From: Oceanibaculum pacificum
Lineage (GTDB): Bacteria; Pseudomonadota; Alphaproteobacteria; Oceanibaculales; Oceanibaculaceae
NCBI RefSeq assembly: GCF_001618175.1
Contig: NZ_LPXN01000096.1
Coordinates: 1-47,684 of the forward strand
Length of the DNA: 47,684 bases
Direction of reading: 5' to 3'
Both the position numbers and the translations under genes were made by a program. Under the pieces are notes generated by a model. The model saw only the letters and a list, made by a program, of their open reading frames with translations, did not search any database and had not been told where the DNA came from. This document shows positions 25,832-34,105 of the stretch, piece by piece. Positions within the stretch are counted from its first letter, which is position 1. Every line of letters starts with the position of its first letter.

Positions 25832-28363
25832 CTAGTCGGCCTTCCACGGGGGAGGCTGGGTTGCGTCGTCCGTCTTGGCCGGCTTCTTGGCCGCAGCCTT
25901 CTTCGGGGCGGCCTTTTTCGCCGGGGCCTTCTTTTCCGCGCCGTTGGCCGCCGCTTTCTTGGGCGCGGCCTTTTTCGGGGCGGCTTTCTTGGCCGGGGCT
26001 TTTTTTGCGGTCGCCTTCTTGCCCTTGGCCGGGCCCTTGGCATCGACCAGCGCGACAGCCTGCTCCAGCGTCACCGCCTCGGCATCCATGTCCTTCTTCA
26101 GATTGGCGCGCACCCCGTCATGCTGCACATAGGGGCCGAAGCGGCCCACATAGGGGCCGAAGCGGCCGATGCCGGCGGTGATCTGCTCGCCCGATTCCGG
26201 GTCCTTGCCGATCTCGCGCGGCAGCGACAGCAGGGACAAGGCGCCTTCCAAATCGATGCTGGCCGGCGACGCCCCCTTGGGCAGCGAGACGCGCTTCGGC
26301 TTCTCCTCGCCATTGGCCTCGCCAAGCTGGATATAGACGCCGTACGGCCCCTTGCGCATAGAAACGCCAAGGCCGGTGGCGGGGTCGGTGCCCAGTTCCT
26401 TCGTGCCGCCGTCGGGCAGGCCGCCTTCCGCCGAATCATCGTCGCCCGGCAGGGTCAGCGCGCGGGTGTGGCGGCATTCGGGATAGTTGGAGCAGCCGAT
26501 GAAGCCGCCATTGCGGCCCAGCTTCAGCCCCAGCCGGCCGGTGCCGCAGGACGGGCAGCGGCGCGGGTCGGTGCCGTCCGCCGTCTCGGGGAAGAAATGC
26601 GGCCCCAGATCGGCGTCCAGCGCATCCAGCACCTGGGTGATGGTCAGATCCTTGGTGCCGTCGATGGCGCCCCGGAAATGCTGCCAGAAATCGCGCAGCA
26701 CCTGCTTGTAGTCAATCCGCCCGCCGGAGATGTCGTCGAGCTGGTTCTCCAGTTCGGCGGTGAAATTATACTGGACGTACCGCTCGAAGAAATTCGACAG
26801 GAAGGCGGTGACCATGCGGCCCCGGTCCTCCGGCACGAAGCGGCGCTTTTCCAGCCGCACATAGTTCCGGTCCTGCAGCACCTGCAGGATGCTGGCATAG
26901 GTGGAGGGGCGGCCGATGCCCAGCTCCTCCAGCTTCTTCACCAGGCTGGCCTCCGAATAGCGCGGCGGCGGCTGGGTGAAATGCTGGTCCGGCTTCACCA
27001 GGCCCAGGCCCATCGGGTCGCCCTTCGCCATCGGCGGCAGCAGGCGGCTTTCATCATCCTCGGCCGGCTCGTCGCGGCTTTCCTGATACAGCGTCAGGAA
27101 GCCGTCGAAGGTGATGATGGAGCCGGTCGCGCGCAGCACCACCGTGCCGTCCGGCGTGGCAATGTCGGCGGCGGTCTGGTCCAGCGCCGCGCTCTGCATC
27201 TGGCTGGCGACGGTGCGCTTCCAGACCAGCTCGTACAGCTTCAGCTGGTCCGGCTCCAGGAAGCGGGCCACATCCTTCGGGCGGCGGAACAAATCGGTCG
27301 GGCGCACCGCCTCATGCGCTTCCTGGGCGTTCTTCGCCTTGGTCGAATAGGCGCGGGGCACGTCCGGCACGTATTTGTCGCCATAGTCGCGGGCGATCAG
27401 GCCGCGCGCGGCCCCCACGGCCTCACGGCTGATCTGCACGCCATCGGTCCGCATATAGGTGATCAGACCCTGGGTCTCGCCGCCGATATCCACGCCCTCA
27501 TACAGGCGTTGGGCGACCTGCATGGTGCGGCTGGCGGAGAAGCCCAGCTTGCGCGAGGCCTCCTGCTGCAGGGTGGAGGTGGTGAAGGGCGGCTGCGGGT
27601 GCCGCTTGACCGTCTTCTTCTCCAACTCGGCGACGGCATAGCGCCCGGCCTTGATGGCGGCCACGGCGCGTTCGGCGGCGGCCTGGTCCTTCAAATCCAT
27701 CTTGCCCAGCTTCTTGCCGTTGAGCTGGGTCAGGTTGGCGGTGAATTTATCGCCCGCCTTGGTGGTCATCTCGGCGGCGACCGACCAATATTCCTGCGGC
27801 CGGAAAACCTCGATCTCGGCCTCGCGCTCGCACACCAGCCGCAAGGCGACCGATTGCACGCGCCCCGCCGACTTGGAACCGGGCAGCTTGCGCCACAGCA
27901 CCGGCGACAGGGTGAAGCCGACCAGATAGTCCAGCGCGCGGCGCGCCAGATAGGCGTCGACCATCTCGCGGTTCAACTCGCGCGGGTTGGCCATCGCGTC
28001 GAGCACGGCGTTCTTGGTGATCTCGTTGAAGGTGACGCGCTTCACGTCCACGCCCTTCAGCACCCGGCGCTGCTCCAGCACTTCCTTCACATGCCAGGAG
28101 ATCGCCTCGCCCTCGCGATCCGGGTCGGTGGCGAGATAGAGCCGGTCGGCCCCCTTCATCTCCTTCAATATGTCCTTGATGTGCTTTTCCGAGCGGCCAT
28201 CGACCTCCCAGATCATCGCGAAATCCTGCTCCGGGTCGACCGAGCCGTCTTTCGGCGGCAGGTCGCGGACATGCCCGAAGCTGGCCACGACCCTATAGTC
28301 GTCGCCCAGATACTTATTGATCGTCTTGGCCTTCGCGGGCGATTCGACGATGACGACGTTCAT
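25832..28363 (-). CDS. topA: DNA topoisomerase I
   Basis: An 843-residue type IA topoisomerase that relaxes negative supercoils. The Toprim domain begins IVESPAKAKTINKYLG (about 5-20) with DPDREGEA near 80-87. Active-site Y303 is in ITYMRTDG. A CxxC...C-type zinc finger is at about 610-650 (CPSCG ... GCSNYPEC), followed by C-terminal repeat units and a 60-residue lysine/alanine/proline tail (KKAPAKKAAPKKA repeats) typical of alphaproteobacterial TopA, which binds DNA non-specifically. Residues 733-746 contain the heptad GRFGPYV twice because of an exact 21-bp tandem duplication. Confidence 0.96.
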   Translation of the reverse strand: MNVVIVESPAKAKTINKYLGDDYRVVASFGHVRDLPPKDGSVDPEQDFAMIWEVDGRSEKHIKDILKEMKGADRLYLATDPDREGEAISWHVKEVLEQRRVLKGVDVKRVTFNEITKNAVLDAMANPRELNREMVDAYLARRALDYLVGFTLSPVLWRKLPGSKSAGRVQSVALRLVCEREAEIEVFRPQEYWSVAAEMTTKAGDKFTANLTQLNGKKLGKMDLKDQAAAERAVAAIKAGRYAVAELEKKTVKRHPQPPFTTSTLQQEASRKLGFSASRTMQVAQRLYEGVDIGGETQGLITYMRTDGVQISREAVGAARGLIARDYGDKYVPDVPRAYSTKAKNAQEAHEAVRPTDLFRRPKDVARFLEPDQLKLYELVWKRTVASQMQSAALDQTAADIATPDGTVVLRATGSIITFDGFLTLYQESRDEPAEDDESRLLPPMAKGDPMGLGLVKPDQHFTQPPPRYSEASLVKKLEELGIGRPSTYASILQVLQDRNYVRLEKRRFVPEDRGRMVTAFLSNFFERYVQYNFTAELENQLDDISGGRIDYKQVLRDFWQHFRGAIDGTKDLTITQVLDALDADLGPHFFPETADGTDPRRCPSCGTGRLGLKLGRNGGFIGCSNYPECRHTRALTLPGDDDSAEGGLPDGGTKELGTDPATGLGVSMRKGPYGVYIQLGEANGEEKPKRVSLPKGASPASIDLEGALSLLSLPREIGKDPESGEQITAGIGRFGPYVGRFGPYVQHDGVRANLKKDMDAEAVTLEQAVALVDAKGPAKGKKATAKKAPAKKAAPKKAAPKKAAANGAEKKAPAKKAAPKKAAAKKPAKTDDATQPPPWKAD
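26126..26167. repeat. exact 21-bp tandem duplication within topA
   Basis: Two identical 21-base units (26126-26146 and 26147-26167) duplicate seven codons, GRFGPYV, in the C-terminal region of topoisomerase I. Reading frame is kept. Confidence 0.97.
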
Positions 28364-28370
28364 GGCCGGG

Positions 28371-28388
28371 CCACGTTACCTTTCGTGG
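28371..28388 (-). promoter_or_regulatory. small hairpin just before the topA start
   Basis: CCACG and CGTGG around an eight-base loop, with the stem ending eight bases before the topA ATG on the minus strand. Could influence translation start; speculative. Confidence 0.2.
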
Positions 28389-28423
28389 TTTCGGGACGAT
28401 GGCGGGCGAATGGAGCCCTACGA

Positions 28424-29563
28424 TCAGTCGCCGACGACCCGGAGGGCGACCTTGTTGCCGGGCAGCCTTTCCAGCCGTCCCGCGAGGTCGATTTCCAGCA
28501 GCACCGTCAGGACAATCGACGGTGACAATTGGCATTGGCGGATCAGTTCGTCAACAGAGACAGGTGAAGGGCCTAATAATTCAATGACTTGCCGCCGCGC
28601 TTGGGTCAGGGTTCCGGCATCGGGCTCGACCGGAGGCTGGTCGAACAGGTCGGGCGTGCCCTCCGAAAGCGGGCGTCGCAGCATCGGCGACACCGCCTCG
28701 ATCACATCCTCGGCGGTCTCCACCAGGGTGGCGCCGGTGCGGATCAGCCGGTTGGTGCCGCGGCAGCGCGGGTCGAGCGGGGAGCCGGGGACGGCCATCA
28801 CCTCGCGCCCCTGCTCGCCGGCGAAGCGCGCGGTGATCAGCGAGCCGGAACGCTCCGCCGCCTCCACCACCACCGTGCCCAGCGCCAGGCCGGAGATGAT
28901 GCGGTTGCGGCGCGGGAAGTGCCGCGCCGTCGGCTGCGTGCCGGGGGCGGATTCGGCGATGATGACGCCCTGCTGCCAGATATCCTCGTAAAGGCCGGTA
29001 TTCTCCTCCGGATAGATCACGTCGATGCCGCCGGCCACCACCGCCGCCGTGCCCTGCGCCAGCGAGCCGGCATGCGCCGCCGCGTCGATGCCGCGCGCCA
29101 GGCCGGAGGCGACCAGGAACCCGGCCTCGCCCAGCCCGCGCGCGATGCGCTCCGCCAGGGTGCGCCCATTGGCCGAGGCGTTGCGCGCGCCGACGATGGC
29201 CACGGTCGGCTTTTCCAGCAGATACGCATGGCCGCGCAGTGAGAAGACCGGCGGCGCGTCGGGCACGGCGGCCAGGGCCGGGGGATAAGCGGGGTCGACC
29301 AGCGTCACCAGCGTGGCGCCGAGCCGCGCCAGCGCCGCCAATTCGCGCTCCGCCACCGCTTTCGGATACAGGCTCAGCGGCTTCGCCCGGCCGCCCTGAC
29401 GCGCCAGCTCCGGCAGCGCCTCCAGCGCCCGCCCGACGCTGCCATAGCGGCCCAGAAGCTGGCGGAAGGTGACCGGCCCGACATTCTCGGTGCGGATCAG
29501 CCGCAGCCAGTCCACACGCTCCTGCTCGCTGGGAATGCGGCGGTATCCGGGGGTGTCGATCAT
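28424..29563 (-). CDS. dprA: DNA processing protein DprA
   Basis: A 379-residue member of the DprA/Smf family. It has an N-terminal helical SAM-like region (about 5-90), the Rossmann-like DNA-binding core with VAIVGARNASANGR, ASGLARGIDAAAH and GGIDVIYPEEN (about 115-320), and a C-terminal winged helix (LLGPSPVSVDELIRQCQLS). It loads RecA on incoming single-stranded DNA in transformable bacteria and has less clear roles elsewhere. ATG 29563 is preferred over an upstream TTG at 29599. plsY, its usual upstream partner in the dprA-topA-rnr block, is replaced here by a two-component system. Confidence 0.9.
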   Translation of the reverse strand: MIDTPGYRRIPSEQERVDWLRLIRTENVGPVTFRQLLGRYGSVGRALEALPELARQGGRAKPLSLYPKAVAERELAALARLGATLVTLVDPAYPPALAAVPDAPPVFSLRGHAYLLEKPTVAIVGARNASANGRTLAERIARGLGEAGFLVASGLARGIDAAAHAGSLAQGTAAVVAGGIDVIYPEENTGLYEDIWQQGVIIAESAPGTQPTARHFPRRNRIISGLALGTVVVEAAERSGSLITARFAGEQGREVMAVPGSPLDPRCRGTNRLIRTGATLVETAEDVIEAVSPMLRRPLSEGTPDLFDQPPVEPDAGTLTQARRQVIELLGPSPVSVDELIRQCQLSPSIVLTVLLEIDLAGRLERLPGNKVALRVVGD

Positions 29564-29652
29564 GCCCGAAACGATCCGCGACGCCGCTGCCGCCGTCAAG
29601 ACCTATGGTTGCGTCGTGAGGAATTATGCGCCTCAAACCTGCAGGCGAAGGT

Positions 29653-30333
29653 CTAAGCCGGATCGGCCCCGGTGAAGATGTAGCCCTTGCCGTAGCTCAT
29701 CTTGATCGGGGCGGGCAGGCCGGTGGCCTGCTCGATCTTGCGGCGCAGGCGGCGGACGACGGCGTCGAGGTTGCGGTCGGTGCCGCTTTGCGCCGGGCGG
29801 TCGAGGGCCTGGGTCAGGCTTTCCCGGGTGCAGGCGGCCCCCGGATTGGCCATCAGGGCGGCCATGAAGGCCAGCTCGGTGGCGGTCAGCTGCACGCTCT
29901 GGTCGTTCGGGGCGATCAGTAGCCAGTTGGTCGGGTCCTGCCGCCAGCTTTTCGGCGTTGGCGCGTCGGCCAGCGCCAGGCGGCGCAGCAGGCTGCGCAC
30001 GGTGGCCTCGATCTCGCGCAGGGTGGCGGTTTTCACCAGATAGATGTCGGCGCCGCTGTCCAGCCCGTCGATGCGGGTCTGCGCGCCGCTATGCGCGGTC
30101 AGGATGATGATGCCGCAGCGCGACTGGGCGCGCAGCTGGCGCGCCAGGCTCAGCCCGTCGCCGTCCGGCAGGGTAATGTCGAGTATGACGATATCGGCCG
30201 GCTGTTCCGCCAGCAGCGGCAGCAGGGCGCGGGCGGAGCCGGCGCCCGCCACGTCATGACCGCAGCCGCGCAGATATTCCACCAGATCGGTACGCAGCGA
30301 CGGTTCGTCTTCGACAACAATGATGCGTGACAT
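29653..30333 (-). CDS. OmpR-family response regulator
   Basis: A 226-residue DNA-binding response regulator. Receiver domain about 1-120 with DE in VVEDEP, phospho-acceptor D52 in ILDITLPDGDG, T in LTAHSG and lysine in LVKTATL. C-terminal winged helix (about 140-222) with QLTATELAFMAALMANPG and the recognition region RNLDAVVRRLRRKIEQATG, ending YGKGYIF. ATG 30333 starts the receiver cleanly. The sensor kinase gene lies 92 bases upstream in the same direction, making a cognate pair. Targets unknown. Confidence 0.92.
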   Translation of the reverse strand: MSRIIVVEDEPSLRTDLVEYLRGCGHDVAGAGSARALLPLLAEQPADIVILDITLPDGDGLSLARQLRAQSRCGIIILTAHSGAQTRIDGLDSGADIYLVKTATLREIEATVRSLLRRLALADAPTPKSWRQDPTNWLLIAPNDQSVQLTATELAFMAALMANPGAACTRESLTQALDRPAQSGTDRNLDAVVRRLRRKIEQATGLPAPIKMSYGKGYIFTGADPA

Positions 30334-30425
30334 GCCTTGTCTGTGGCTAACGTCGTGAGTTCCAAAATTTTTATGTAAAGCATGCATACGGATTGCTGCC
30401 GGTTCTTGCAACCTTCGAAGGCCGG

Positions 30426-31853
30426 CTATACGGCTTTTTGCTGTTTCGGCAGCGACAGGGTGATGCGGGTGCCCTGGCCGATATCGCTGTCGACGCTGAG
30501 CTGGCCGCCATGGGTTTCCGCCAGCCGCCGGGCGGTGTAGAGGCCGAGGCCGGTGCCGGAGATCGCGCGCGCGTTGGAGGCGCGGAAGAAACGGGTGCCG
30601 ACCGAGGCGACCTCGCGCCGGGGAATGCCGATGCCGTTATCCTCCACCCGCAGCGTCACCCGGTCCCCCACTGTGCTCAAGGACAGCGTGACCGGCTCCT
30701 CGGCCGGGGAATATTTCAAGGCGTTGTCGACCAGATTCACCAAGACAGTGTGCAGCATGGTGCGGTCGCCCTCGATGGTGGTCACCGCATCGGGCTGGTG
30801 ATGCAGCACGATGCGGGCCATGGCGTCATGCTCGGCGAAATGCCGGCGCACCTCGTCGATCATCGCCGGCATGTCCAGCGGCTCAAGCCGCAGCGCGCCT
30901 TCGTCCAGCCGCTCCATCGACAAGAAGGTGTCGATCAGGATGACTAGCCGGCGCACCGCGTCGCGAATCGCCGCGATGCGCGTCAGCACCGGCGCGCCGG
31001 GGGCAGAGAGCAGCATGCCGATCATCTCCGCCGCGCGGTCGATGACCGCCAGCGGGGTGCGGAATTCATGGCTGACCATATGTAGGAAATATTGCTGCTC
31101 CTGGCGCAGCATCCGTTCCTTGGCGAAGGAGGCGGACAGATCCTCCTGCAACGCCCGGCGCTGATCCACCTCCAGCGTCAGCGCGCGGTTCTTGTCCTGG
31201 ATGTCGGCGGTCAGCCGGGCCGCCACCATCGCCACCAGCCCGACGAAGATGAAGATCATCGAGATCAGCGTCTCCAGGAAGAACAGCCCGTGCAGCATGT
31301 TCTCGTCGGCCACCATGTCGCTCGTCGGGTCCTGGAACAGCGCCAGCAGCCCGCGCACGGCAAGGAAGGCGCCGTGGCCGCTCAGCAGCGCCATCATGCT
31401 CCAGCGCAGCGGCCGGGGCAGGCTGCGGTCCCGCCAGAAGCACAGCGCCATGACGCCGAACAGCGAGCCCAGCAGCAAGCCCGCCATGGCGACCCGGATG
31501 CCGACATTCTCCGGCGCCAGATAGGTCGCCAGCGGCCAGAAGGTCACGGTGATCAGGATGGCGGCGCCGCCGACCCACCAGCGGCGCGGCTGGTTCAGGA
31601 AGCGGGCGATGCCGTCGGCAATCCAGACATGGCCGAGATTGATCAGGAAATTGGCGAGGATCACGCTGTAGAACGGGTCGATGATGTCCCGCAGCGACAT
31701 CAGCGCGATGCCGATGCTGAACATGATCAGCGTCACGCCGAAGGTCCGCAGCCCGCGCAGCTTGCGTTGCGCGCTCCAGATGACGAACCAGCCGATCCCG
31801 AGCAGGAACGACGTGATGCAGATCACGATCAGGAGAGTTCTGACGTCGAGCAT
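30426..31853 (-). CDS. sensor histidine kinase with seven-helix membrane domain
   Basis: A 475-residue inner-membrane kinase. Hydrophobic segments fall at about 5-27, 35-55, 61-82, 92-112, 118-140, 148-172 and 187-212, giving seven predicted helices with very short outside loops. A coiled coil (about 213-255) leads to the HisKA domain with phospho-acceptor H262 in VSHEFRTPLAV, then HATPase_c with NALKYSP, DNGIGIP and GTGLGL. The first in-frame ATG giving a membrane start is at 31853. A sensor buried in the membrane suggests detection of a lipid, light or membrane state rather than a periplasmic solute; that is an inference. Paired with the downstream regulator. Confidence 0.9.
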   Translation of the reverse strand: MLDVRTLLIVICITSFLLGIGWFVIWSAQRKLRGLRTFGVTLIMFSIGIALMSLRDIIDPFYSVILANFLINLGHVWIADGIARFLNQPRRWWVGGAAILITVTFWPLATYLAPENVGIRVAMAGLLLGSLFGVMALCFWRDRSLPRPLRWSMMALLSGHGAFLAVRGLLALFQDPTSDMVADENMLHGLFFLETLISMIFIFVGLVAMVAARLTADIQDKNRALTLEVDQRRALQEDLSASFAKERMLRQEQQYFLHMVSHEFRTPLAVIDRAAEMIGMLLSAPGAPVLTRIAAIRDAVRRLVILIDTFLSMERLDEGALRLEPLDMPAMIDEVRRHFAEHDAMARIVLHHQPDAVTTIEGDRTMLHTVLVNLVDNALKYSPAEEPVTLSLSTVGDRVTLRVEDNGIGIPRREVASVGTRFFRASNARAISGTGLGLYTARRLAETHGGQLSVDSDIGQGTRITLSLPKQQKAV

Positions 31854-31999
31854 GGGCTTGTGACGAATGGCTGTTGGAGCGCTATTATCGGCAAGCCTTC
31901 CCGCAGGGGAAGGATAATTTGGGATGCGTCTAATATTCGCTGCCGAAGGCAGGGCCGAAACGCCGGTCCGCCTGCTGGCACCGACCGAGGGAGCCTGCC

Positions 32000-32974
32000 A
32001 TGCCGATCCGCACACGCCTGACCGAACGGCTGGGCTTGCGCCATCCGATCCTGCTGGCGCCGATGGCGCTGGTCTCCGGCGGGCGGCTGGCGGCGGCGGT
32101 GAGCGCCGCGGGCGGGCTGGGCATGATCGGCGGCGGCTATGGCGATGCCGACTGGCTGGAACGGGAGTTCGCAGCCGCCGGCAACCAGCGCGTCGGCTGC
32201 GGTTTCATCACCTGGTCGCTGGCCAAGCAGCCGCATCTGCTGGATCTGGCGCTGGCGCATCGGCCGGCGTCGGTGATGCTGTCCTTTGGCGATCCGGCCC
32301 CGTTCGCGCCGAAAATCCGGCAGGCGGGCATCCCGCTGATCTGCCAGGTGCAGACGCTCGACCATGCCCGCGCGGCGCTGGCGGCCGGGGCGGATATGCT
32401 GGTGGCGCAGGGCGGGGAGGCAGGGGGGCATGGGGCGACCCGCGGCACCGTCGCGCTGGTCCCGGCGGTGGCCGACCTGGCCCGCGAGACGGCGCCGGAG
32501 ACGCTGGTGCTGGCCGCCGGCGGCATCGCCGACGGGCGCGGCCTCGCGGCGGCGCTGATGCTGGGGGCGGACGGGGCGCTGGTCGGCACGCGATTCTACG
32601 CCGCCGAGGAATCGCTGGCGGTGGCGGAGGTGAAGCAGCGCATTGTCTCCCTGGGCGGCGACGAGACGCTGCGCACCACGGTGTTCGACGTCGCCCGGCA
32701 GCTCGACTGGCCGCAGCCCTTCACCATCCGGGCCGCGCGCAACCGGTTCACCGAGGCGTGGCACGGCCGGGAACCGGCGCTGGCCGAGAATCGCGAGACG
32801 GCGGTGGCGCACTATCAGGACGCCGTGGCCGCGCGTGATGTCAGCGTCGCCGGCGTGTTCGCTGGGGAAGGGGCGGATATGATCCGCGATATCGCGCCGG
32901 CCGAGGCGCTGCTGGAACGGATGGCGGCGCAGGCCGAGGCGCTGCTGCGCGGCACCGCCGGCTGGCTGGCGTAG
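32000..32974 (+). CDS. nitronate monooxygenase family flavoprotein
   Basis: A 324-residue TIM-barrel flavoprotein of the 2-nitropropane dioxygenase/nitronate monooxygenase family, which oxidises alkyl nitronates with FMN; class I/II members detoxify propionate-3-nitronate. Signatures are PILLAPMALVSGG near the start, GGLGMIGGGYG, QVQTLDHARAALAAGAD, the QGGEAGGHG motif holding the catalytic histidine region, and AAGGIADGRGLAAALMLGADG for the phosphate site. GAGGGA precedes the ATG. Stands alone, divergent from the kinase gene. Confidence 0.88.
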   Translation: MPIRTRLTERLGLRHPILLAPMALVSGGRLAAAVSAAGGLGMIGGGYGDADWLEREFAAAGNQRVGCGFITWSLAKQPHLLDLALAHRPASVMLSFGDPAPFAPKIRQAGIPLICQVQTLDHARAALAAGADMLVAQGGEAGGHGATRGTVALVPAVADLARETAPETLVLAAGGIADGRGLAAALMLGADGALVGTRFYAAEESLAVAEVKQRIVSLGGDETLRTTVFDVARQLDWPQPFTIRAARNRFTEAWHGREPALAENRETAVAHYQDAVAARDVSVAGVFAGEGADMIRDIAPAEALLERMAAQAEALLRGTAGWLA

Positions 32975-32975
32975 C

Positions 32976-33008
32976 AAAGAAAAAGGGCCCGGCGTCGCCG
33001 CCGGGCCC
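32976..33008 (-). terminator. rho-independent terminator of the 61-residue membrane protein gene
   Basis: Minus-strand GGGCCCGGC...GCCGGGCCC stem followed by TTTTTCTTT. A strong terminator 24 bases beyond the stop, also just after the convergent nitronate monooxygenase gene. Confidence 0.85.
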
Positions 33009-33031
33009 TCGATCTCAGTGGGTTTGTGCGT

Positions 33032-33217
33032 TTAGCTGACGGTCGGCACGCCGCCGCCCAGCACGCCGAACACGTTCAGCAGCCACAGGATCACCAGAAT
33101 CACCACGACCACATTCAGGATCGATTTGATTTTGCGGTCCATCGGAATGTAGGTGTTCACCGCCCACAGGATGACGCCCACGACGACCAGCGTCAGGATC
33201 AAGGAAATGATAGACAT
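33032..33217 (-). CDS. small two-helix membrane protein (Thivi_2564 family type)
   Basis: A 61-residue protein with two hydrophobic helices: LILTLVVVGVILWAVNTYIPM (about 6-26), then a short basic loop MDRKIKS, then ILNVVVVILVILWLLNVFGV (about 33-53). The sequence fits the small Thivi_2564-type membrane proteins, of unknown function. GGAG stands eight bases before the ATG. It has its own promoter-like motif and a strong terminator, so it is a discrete single-gene unit, and its small size argues for a structural or stress role. Confidence 0.8.
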   Translation of the reverse strand: MSIISLILTLVVVGVILWAVNTYIPMDRKIKSILNVVVVILVILWLLNVFGVLGGGVPTVS

Positions 33218-33243
33218 TCTTCTTCTCCGATATTTGTGCGGGG

Positions 33244-33268
33244 AACGAACCGCAGCATAAAGAGTTGC
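33244..33268 (-). promoter_or_regulatory. candidate EcfG promoter of the 61-residue membrane protein
   Basis: On the minus strand GCAAC (33268-33264), 16 bases, CGTT (33247-33244), ending 26 bases before the ATG at 33217. One base from GGAAC-N16-CGTT. Confidence 0.45.
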
Positions 33269-33390
33269 AGTGACCTTTTTCGAACCAGGACAGGCTTTTG
33301 AATTTCTGGTCCGTCAGTGCATAAACGCCGCACGGGACAAAATGTTCACATCGGAAAAGCAGAGGGTATGGATTAGCGGGCCCGGATGGG

Positions 33391-33849
33391 CTATCGCGCC
33401 GGTTTGCGCCAGCGTTCCAGGGCGGATTCGTCGCTCTCGCGGGCATCGACCCAGCGGGCATCGCCGCCGGTATCCTCCAGCTTCCAGAACGGGGCCTTGG
33501 TCTTCAGGAAGTCCATCAGGAACATCGCGGCGTCGAAGGCGGCCTGGCGATGGGCCGAGGCGGTGACGACCAGCACGATGCGCTCGCCCGGCCCCAGCCG
33601 TCCATAGCGATGGACGATGAGGCTGGCTTCCAGCGGCCAGCGCGCCTGCGCCTCCGCCTCGATGCGCGCCAGCTCCTTTTCCGTCATGCCGGGATAATGC
33701 TCCAGCGTCATGGCGGAAATATCGTCGCCGCCGGCCATGTCGCGCACCAGCCCGGCGAAGCAGGCGACGCCGCCGATGGCGTGGTTGCCCGCGGTCAGCG
33801 CCGATATCTCCGCGCCGATGTCGAAATCCTCGCGCTGCACCCGGATCAT
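33391..33849 (-). CDS. moaE: molybdopterin synthase catalytic subunit
   Basis: A 152-residue MoaE. The catalytic lysine region FLKTKAPFWK is intact near residue 115-124. ACFAGLVRD, EHYPGMTEKEL and IVHRYGRLGPGE match the family. With MoaD it inserts two sulfurs into cyclic pyranopterin monophosphate to form molybdopterin. It starts four bases after the moaD stop and is the last gene of the moeA-moaD-moaE run. Confidence 0.95.
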   Translation of the reverse strand: MIRVQREDFDIGAEISALTAGNHAIGGVACFAGLVRDMAGGDDISAMTLEHYPGMTEKELARIEAEAQARWPLEASLIVHRYGRLGPGERIVLVVTASAHRQAAFDAAMFLMDFLKTKAPFWKLEDTGGDARWVDARESDESALERWRKPAR

Positions 33850-33853
33850 GGCG

Positions 33854-34105
33854 TCACCCTCCGGTCACCGGCGGGAACAGGGCGATCTCGTCGCCCGGCC
33901 GCACCGGATGGTCGCGGCGCACATATTCCTGGTTCACCGCCACCTTCACCACGCGCTCGTCGCGCAGCGCCTCGGCATAGGCCGGGCCGCGCCCGCGCAG
34001 CCAGTCGATCAGCCCGGCAACGTCGGTAACCTCGGCGGGGGGCGTCACATCCTCCTCCGCCGTTCCGATCTTCTGGCGCAGCCAGGCGAAATAGAGCAGC
34101 TTCAC
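33854..34105 (-). CDS. moaD: molybdopterin synthase sulfur carrier subunit
   Basis: An 83-residue ubiquitin-like protein opening MKLLYFAWLRQKIGTAEED and ending in the functional double glycine (PVTGG), the site that carries the thiocarboxylate. The start is GTG, overlapping the moeA stop in GTGA, so it is coupled to moeA. Followed by moaE. Confidence 0.94.
   Translation of the reverse strand: MKLLYFAWLRQKIGTAEEDVTPPAEVTDVAGLIDWLRGRGPAYAEALRDERVVKVAVNQEYVRRDHPVRPGDEIALFPPVTGG

Noticed and set aside
25840-26040. Low-complexity Lys/Ala/Pro coding repeats as a possible CRISPR or DNA repeat array
   Set aside because: They encode the basic tail of topoisomerase I; repeats are irregular and in frame, with no spacers.
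33242-33266. Plus-strand EcfG-like motif (GGAAC-N16-AGTT) overlapping the minus-strand one
   Set aside because: No gene follows on the plus strand; the minus-strand reading has a gene at the right distance.
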